Shown in pieces: positions 25,401 to 31,400 of a stretch of 64,000 bases of DNA (its first letter is position 1; each line of letters starts with the position of its first letter). A program made the position numbers and the translations under genes. The stretch is from Hyalella azteca (lineage: Eukaryota; Arthropoda; Malacostraca; Amphipoda; Hyalellidae): assembly GCF_000764305.2 (NCBI RefSeq), contig NW_025930738.1, positions 62,001-126,000 of the forward strand, in the 5' to 3' direction. The notes under the pieces are model-generated. The model saw only the letters and a list, made by a program, of their open reading frames with translations, was not told where the DNA came from and did no database searches.

Positions 25401-28400
25401 AATTTGAAGCCGTGTTTGAGCCGCGCCGATGCCGCACAAGGCAGGCTTGTAATTTTTTGAGGCCTTAATTCAATTATCCTACAACCTCATTTAAGAGACA
25501 TATCATCCTTGACGCATTTCATCATTGGGAAATTACATCGTTTCATTCTTTACCAATTTATCCTAACCAAACCAAACCTAACCTAACCTACTGGGCCACA
25601 CCTATGAGTAGCGTAGCATCGCAGCAAGCGAGCGTCAGGAAGATGTCGGAGGGGAACTCGTTGTGTCGGTTCTTGAGCATTAAGTTTCCCGCCCACGACC
25701 CGTTCTGACGACGACGAACATGGGGCAATAATTGAAATCTATTGAGATATATTTTCGTTGGTTTAGCAGCTCGACTAGGATAATTTGCTGAATTTGAGGG
25801 GTTATTTGCATATATCTATAATTACCTAGTTAAGCCGAATTTGATCGGGATATGTAACAACAACAAATGAAACCATGTTTTGCGATGCTCAGTGATTCCA
25901 CTGCCAAAAATGAAATTTTAGATTTTGGGAACATCACGACACGATAACTACTATGGCAATACGCTTGAATAATTACTAATTTTTGTAATTTATTCATTGG
26001 GACAAATTTAGAATGAAATGTGTTGTTTATTATGACTAATGGAAAATTAATTAAATATTTATAAGCTATTTAAATTGAAGGGAATTAGATGTAAGTTGCC
26101 TGTCTCGCGTAGATAAGAAATAAGTTACCAAAACGTACATTTCTGACAGCGAGATTGGCCACGACCTGCCAGTGGTCGGCGATTTCGTTGAGGTGCGCGT
26201 AGCCAGGCACGGCGGAAGGCCCTGCAGCCACCTTCCTGAAGGCGTCGATGCATTGGGCGAGTGTGACTCGGGCGCCGAATTTGATTGGCCAGGAATTGAT
26301 CGATGTCTGCTGCATCTCCGGCACCTTCTCCAGGCTAATGAACATCGTGTAGGGGCCATCGTTCTTATAAACGCCTGCTCCAGGTAAATTGTTTCTATTA
26401 AGTTAACGGGCGACAATGGCGAAAAAATGACGTTTAAAAATGACGTCAATAGAGAAGATGTGCTAATGACACATCTTCTCTTCATCTTCATCATCTACCC
26501 ATCTTCATCATCTAAAATGACGTCAATAGAGAAGATGTGCTGGCAATTTATCTATAATTCAGGTGTGAAACGACTATAAACTGTCAATGGTAAAGAAAAT
26601 ACACAGTATGATAAATTAAAAAACATAAACGATAGGGGCAATGATGTATGACAATGTATACAATGGCAGAAAGCATGACAATGGCACAAAGATACATAAT
26701 AGGAAATGTCCTCGAACAAAAGAATACAATCATTCAAAACAGGAGACGTAAAACTGGCACCAAGCCTTTTTATAAAAAATGGAAGAATTTAAAAGTATAT
26801 TAAGGTTAAGATAATTATTGAAGTTAGTCTACCCGCGGTAGGCTCACCAGACCCCGTGTTGCCGGCCACAAGGAGGTACTTGTCTTGGGCTGTGGCAGTT
26901 TGAAGAGCGTTCATCACCCTCTAGAACAAGAATACTTTTTACGGCTAACATTCTTTCTTAAAACGACGAAAGAGTTTCAGTGTGAACTTGTAAGATTTAA
27001 GATCCAAAATATTTTAGAAAAGTACATGAAAAATTTTTTAATGGAAAGCTAGCTAAGTAAGAGGTAAATTTTTTTCGACAACTTACCGCACCCGTGACCG
27101 GATAAAACCAACGACCCTTGCTGGTGGTGACTGTGGGTCCAGTGTCTGCTGCGGCGTCAGTCACGAACAGGTAGCTGATGATGTTGGACAACGAGCTGCT
27201 GATACTGGGGCTGCTTCCATCGTCAGGTAAATTGTCGCCGCTGTCGGCGGAGGAAATTACGATATCGTCAAAACTGCTAGTGCTGTCATCGTCGGAAGTG
27301 CTACCGACGCAGGTGTCTCGTTCCCCGTCAGCCGAACCTCGACACGAGCCGTCGCTCAGCTTACCGGCACATCGTTCACCCGTCCTCGGGCACCTGTTGT
27401 TGTGTGCTTCCTGTCAGAAAGAAATATCATAAATTAAACTAACTCCTACCCATTTTACCTTAGCATGAGTTTGCATTGCAAAAAAAATCCAATCTAACAA
27501 AACCACAAAATTCTGCTTACCTTATTGCTACGGGATAAGAAAAGCTCTTCATCATTTTCATACGAAATTAAACAATAACAAACAAATTTACATCTTGATA
27601 AGAAACGCCTACCTCGATGTCTGCAAGAAACGCCTTCTGCTTGGGCGTGGCGTCAAGGGACAGGGACTTGAAGGCGTCCAGAATGGGGCGGTAACCCGTG
27701 CAGCGGCAGATGTTCCCGTCCAGGGCGTCCTCTACCTGCTGGGCCGTCAGGGCGCCCTTCTGCTGCAGCTCGCTAGGGGACGTAAGTATGTAGGTGAATA
27801 AGCTGCGTGGAACTGAGGTGCGGGGTGCGTGGCTGTGGGTATTGGTTGTTTGGCACTGAATTATGGTTGCGTACGTGACAGTGAGGTATTGGTTGTGCGG
27901 CAGTGAGGTATTGGTTGTGCGGCACTGAATTATGGTTGCGTACGTGACAGTGAGGTATTGGTTATGCGGCAGTGAGGTATTGGTTGTGCGGCAGTGAGGT
28001 ATTGGTTGCTTGGCACTGAATTATGGTTGCGTACGTGACAGTGAGGTATTGGTTGTGCGTCAGTGAGGTATTGGTTGTGCGGCAGTGAGGTATTGGTTGT
28101 GCGGCAGTGAGATATTGGTTGCTTGGCACTGAATTATGGTTGCGTACGTGGCAGTGAGTTATAGATTGCGTGGCAGCGAGGCATTGGTTGCGTGGCAGCG
28201 AGGTATTATCTGCGTGGTAGTGAGGTATTGGCTACGTGGCAGCGAGGTATTGTTATTAACAAGTGTTAGCAGCGCAGTAGCGATGGTTGCGCACTAATTT
28301 AGGTTGTGATGAGCTACGTGGCAGCTCTTAGTTCACGGTAGAATTTGCTTCCTGGTAGAATTTGTTGCAGTGCTGCGTTTTTTTTTTTTTGTATTAGTTT

Positions 28401-31400
28401 GAGGTATAAAGGAGATAAGTTTGAGGAGACGAAAAGGATGTGTATTCGAAAAATAACTAAATGCGATTAATTAATGGCTCGTTAATTTATAACTCGCTTT
28501 AATTAGGAAATTCAAGCGCCAAATGATTAATCGCCTTTTTCGATCAAAATTATTGCGGCTATTATTGGTGGACAACATCTCGTCCCCAATAAGTTATTCG
28601 TCACGTAAGAATGTACACCGGAGATCTCACATGGTGTACTGGACAGGGTGGCCCAGTGGTTACAGTTCTGAGTACCAAGATTGGAGCAGAGAGGCGCGGG
28701 TGCGCCAGTTTCTGGTCAGAATCGGCAAGGAGGCCGGGCGGTTAAGCAAAGCAAAATTGAAGCAGTGAGTCGCGCGTTCGAGACCGCAACAAGCTGTGAA
28801 TGTTCTGCGATGTTAAGAATCGGCGACAGGCCTACGGCCTAATAAACGCTGAAACCACTTATATTATTATATTATTATTACGGTCCATGAGGTCGCGCGT
28901 GCACGCAATGGTGCCTCCGGTCAAACTTTGAGCGGCGCTACTAATCGCCTTCTACTGATTATCATCAACATCTTCGTTAAACTTAGAGCGGCGCTACCAA
29001 TCGCCCGTTACTGATTATCATCAACATCTTTGTTAAACTTAGAGCGGCGCTACCAATCGCCCGTTACTGATTATCATCAACATCTTCGTTAAACTTTGAA
29101 CGGCGCTACCAATCGCCTTCTACTGATTATCATCAACATCTTCCTTAAATAGCGTCCTCTGCGGCATTCCACGATGATATTCCATCTTGCACATCAGTGT
29201 ATGAAGCCAAGATGTGTAAATGTCCAGCCTGCATAAAGGGTGTGATTCGTAAGAGGGCTTATTGAGTATTTTAATTCTTCAATAAATACATGCCAATAAT
29301 TATACCACTAAATTAATGACTCACCCGTGCATGGTCATGACCATTCCAGGGGAGCAGTAGCCGCATTGGGTGCCATAAAACCCGGCAAGAGCTTTTTGTA
29401 TTGGGTGGTACCTTGACAAATAAAATATCATAGTTCAGGGTTAATTAATGCATCCAATACCTAGTAAAAGAAAAAAGTGCATTACATATGATGTCTAAAT
29501 TTAAAAACCTCTCCTTACATTATCGAAAAAAAAACCTTCTTGTTTATAATTTACATTTTACATTCATCGGTTCTAAAGTAATGCCGGCAGGTCACTTTAG
29601 CAGGTAGGTATAGTCACTTTGGATGAATATTTCAAAGAAATGTTAACGCAGAAGCCTTAAAAATCCAAGCCATTGAAGAGGCCCGATGTATATGAAATAA
29701 ATCAAGGAATAATTATCCATAAACCAAATTTTCTTGTAAAAGGACGGCGGATAACAGAACAGCTATGGCCTCACCCTTTGAAGCGCCCTCCCAAGGCCTC
29801 GATGGTCTGTAGTTCCCAGCCGTTGCAGGCGTAGACCATCAGCAGACACTGAAACCAAGTAAAAACGCATAATTTGGCATACATTTTCAATTCGGTAGAC
29901 ACATCAGTTGATAATAGTTTGAATATCATTTTGTGGACAGAATTTTTGCGTCCTATAAGCCGTGGCCACGACCGTGCAGACGCCGCATCCGCCCTCACGA
30001 CACATCACCTTCGTGCCCGGGACGTGTGCCGTGTAGCGGAGGTAGTCCACGAGCAGCGTGTCCGCCGCCACTGTGCTGGTCGTCACTGTACGCGAGGTAA
30101 GAGGAATTGGATTTCAATGCGTCCACTGAAATAATCCTGTGTTATTGTGTGCTGAATTTTGATAGATGTATTCAATTTCTACTTTTGAGATAATCGAATA
30201 TTACCGTGAAGTGAATTTTGATAGACGTTTTCAATTACTACGTTTTTCGAGGACTAGATTTCAACATGTTCCTCTATTTCGTAATGTATTTTCGAAAAAT
30301 GAATTTCAACGCGTTCCTTAGATTTATCATGTGCTTGAGGGTTAAACAGGTTAAAAAGCCTTCAGGGCACTCTTTGCCAGGCGTAACCTGTTATCGACAC
30401 AAGTGATCGGGAAACTTTTTTACGAGGGTGAGGAATGGCTAGCTTCGCAGAAGTGCGCTTAATTCACAACAATGTTACCGTGTACCGTGTTTTATTGTGT
30501 GTAAATATTACCGTATTCCAAAATATTTTTTGCAGCAAGTAGAAATATTAAACTTAATATTCCGCTTCTATTGTTGGTGTGTCAATAATAGTTTTCATTG
30601 AAATTTTAGACTGAATGCAAAAATATTTACTTCATTTGATTAAGCAGGCGCTCGTATGTGAGTCGCCTTTCTTGGTTTGTTTCATGCAATTTGAGACTCC
30701 TTCGTCCTAGACGCATTAACGCGATACTCAGTTTTTTATGATAATATGTGTGTGAATTTTGATGGAACTATTACAACAATTCTATTTAAATTCGCATCTT
30801 GTTCTTTGTTTGTCTGCTACAAATCTTATAATCTATATTTAACACACTTCTACCAGTCCAATTGTTCTGAAATTTTGCACACTTACGTAAAGTCAGAGAA
30901 AATGCATGATTCAATTGACAGAATAAATAATTTCGAAATTTTAATTTTTTAATATTAAAGAGAAATAAAAAATTAAATTGCTTAAATATTGAAAATAAAA
31001 TTAGAAATTGATTATGCATGTGTTACATCGGAGACACTGGATTCTATAGAAGTGTTGTCCTTAAAAGTAATTTTTAAACGCATATTTTTTGGATTTAAGG
31101 TTGTCGTCCCAGGCCAGGGTTGTCGTCCCGACATGGATAAGCAGGGCAAAAAATGGCAGTAGATATAGGGCTTGTTTATACCTATGGGAGGAGAAGCTGC
31201 TTGTGTTGTTGGCTGCTTGTTTTTATAGTAAATATTTTCAGCTTGATTTAGTTTAACTCGTGTCAAGTCAGAACAGCGCAAGAACATAATTCAAATAAGA
31301 ATTTAATTCTTTGCGAGCACGTTGGATCGCAAGTGTGAAGCCGGCAAATTGCAATCGCTGAAAATTTAACACAAATCATGACGAGAAAAGGCAACAATGC

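Noticed and set aside
27820..28255. CRISPR-like or regulatory repeat array
   Set aside because: A plain degenerate minisatellite in an intron, with no unique spacers.
28634..28878. Genuine tRNA gene
   Set aside because: A and B boxes are present, but there is no full cloverleaf and a second copy with a shared non-tRNA body exists, so it is a SINE.
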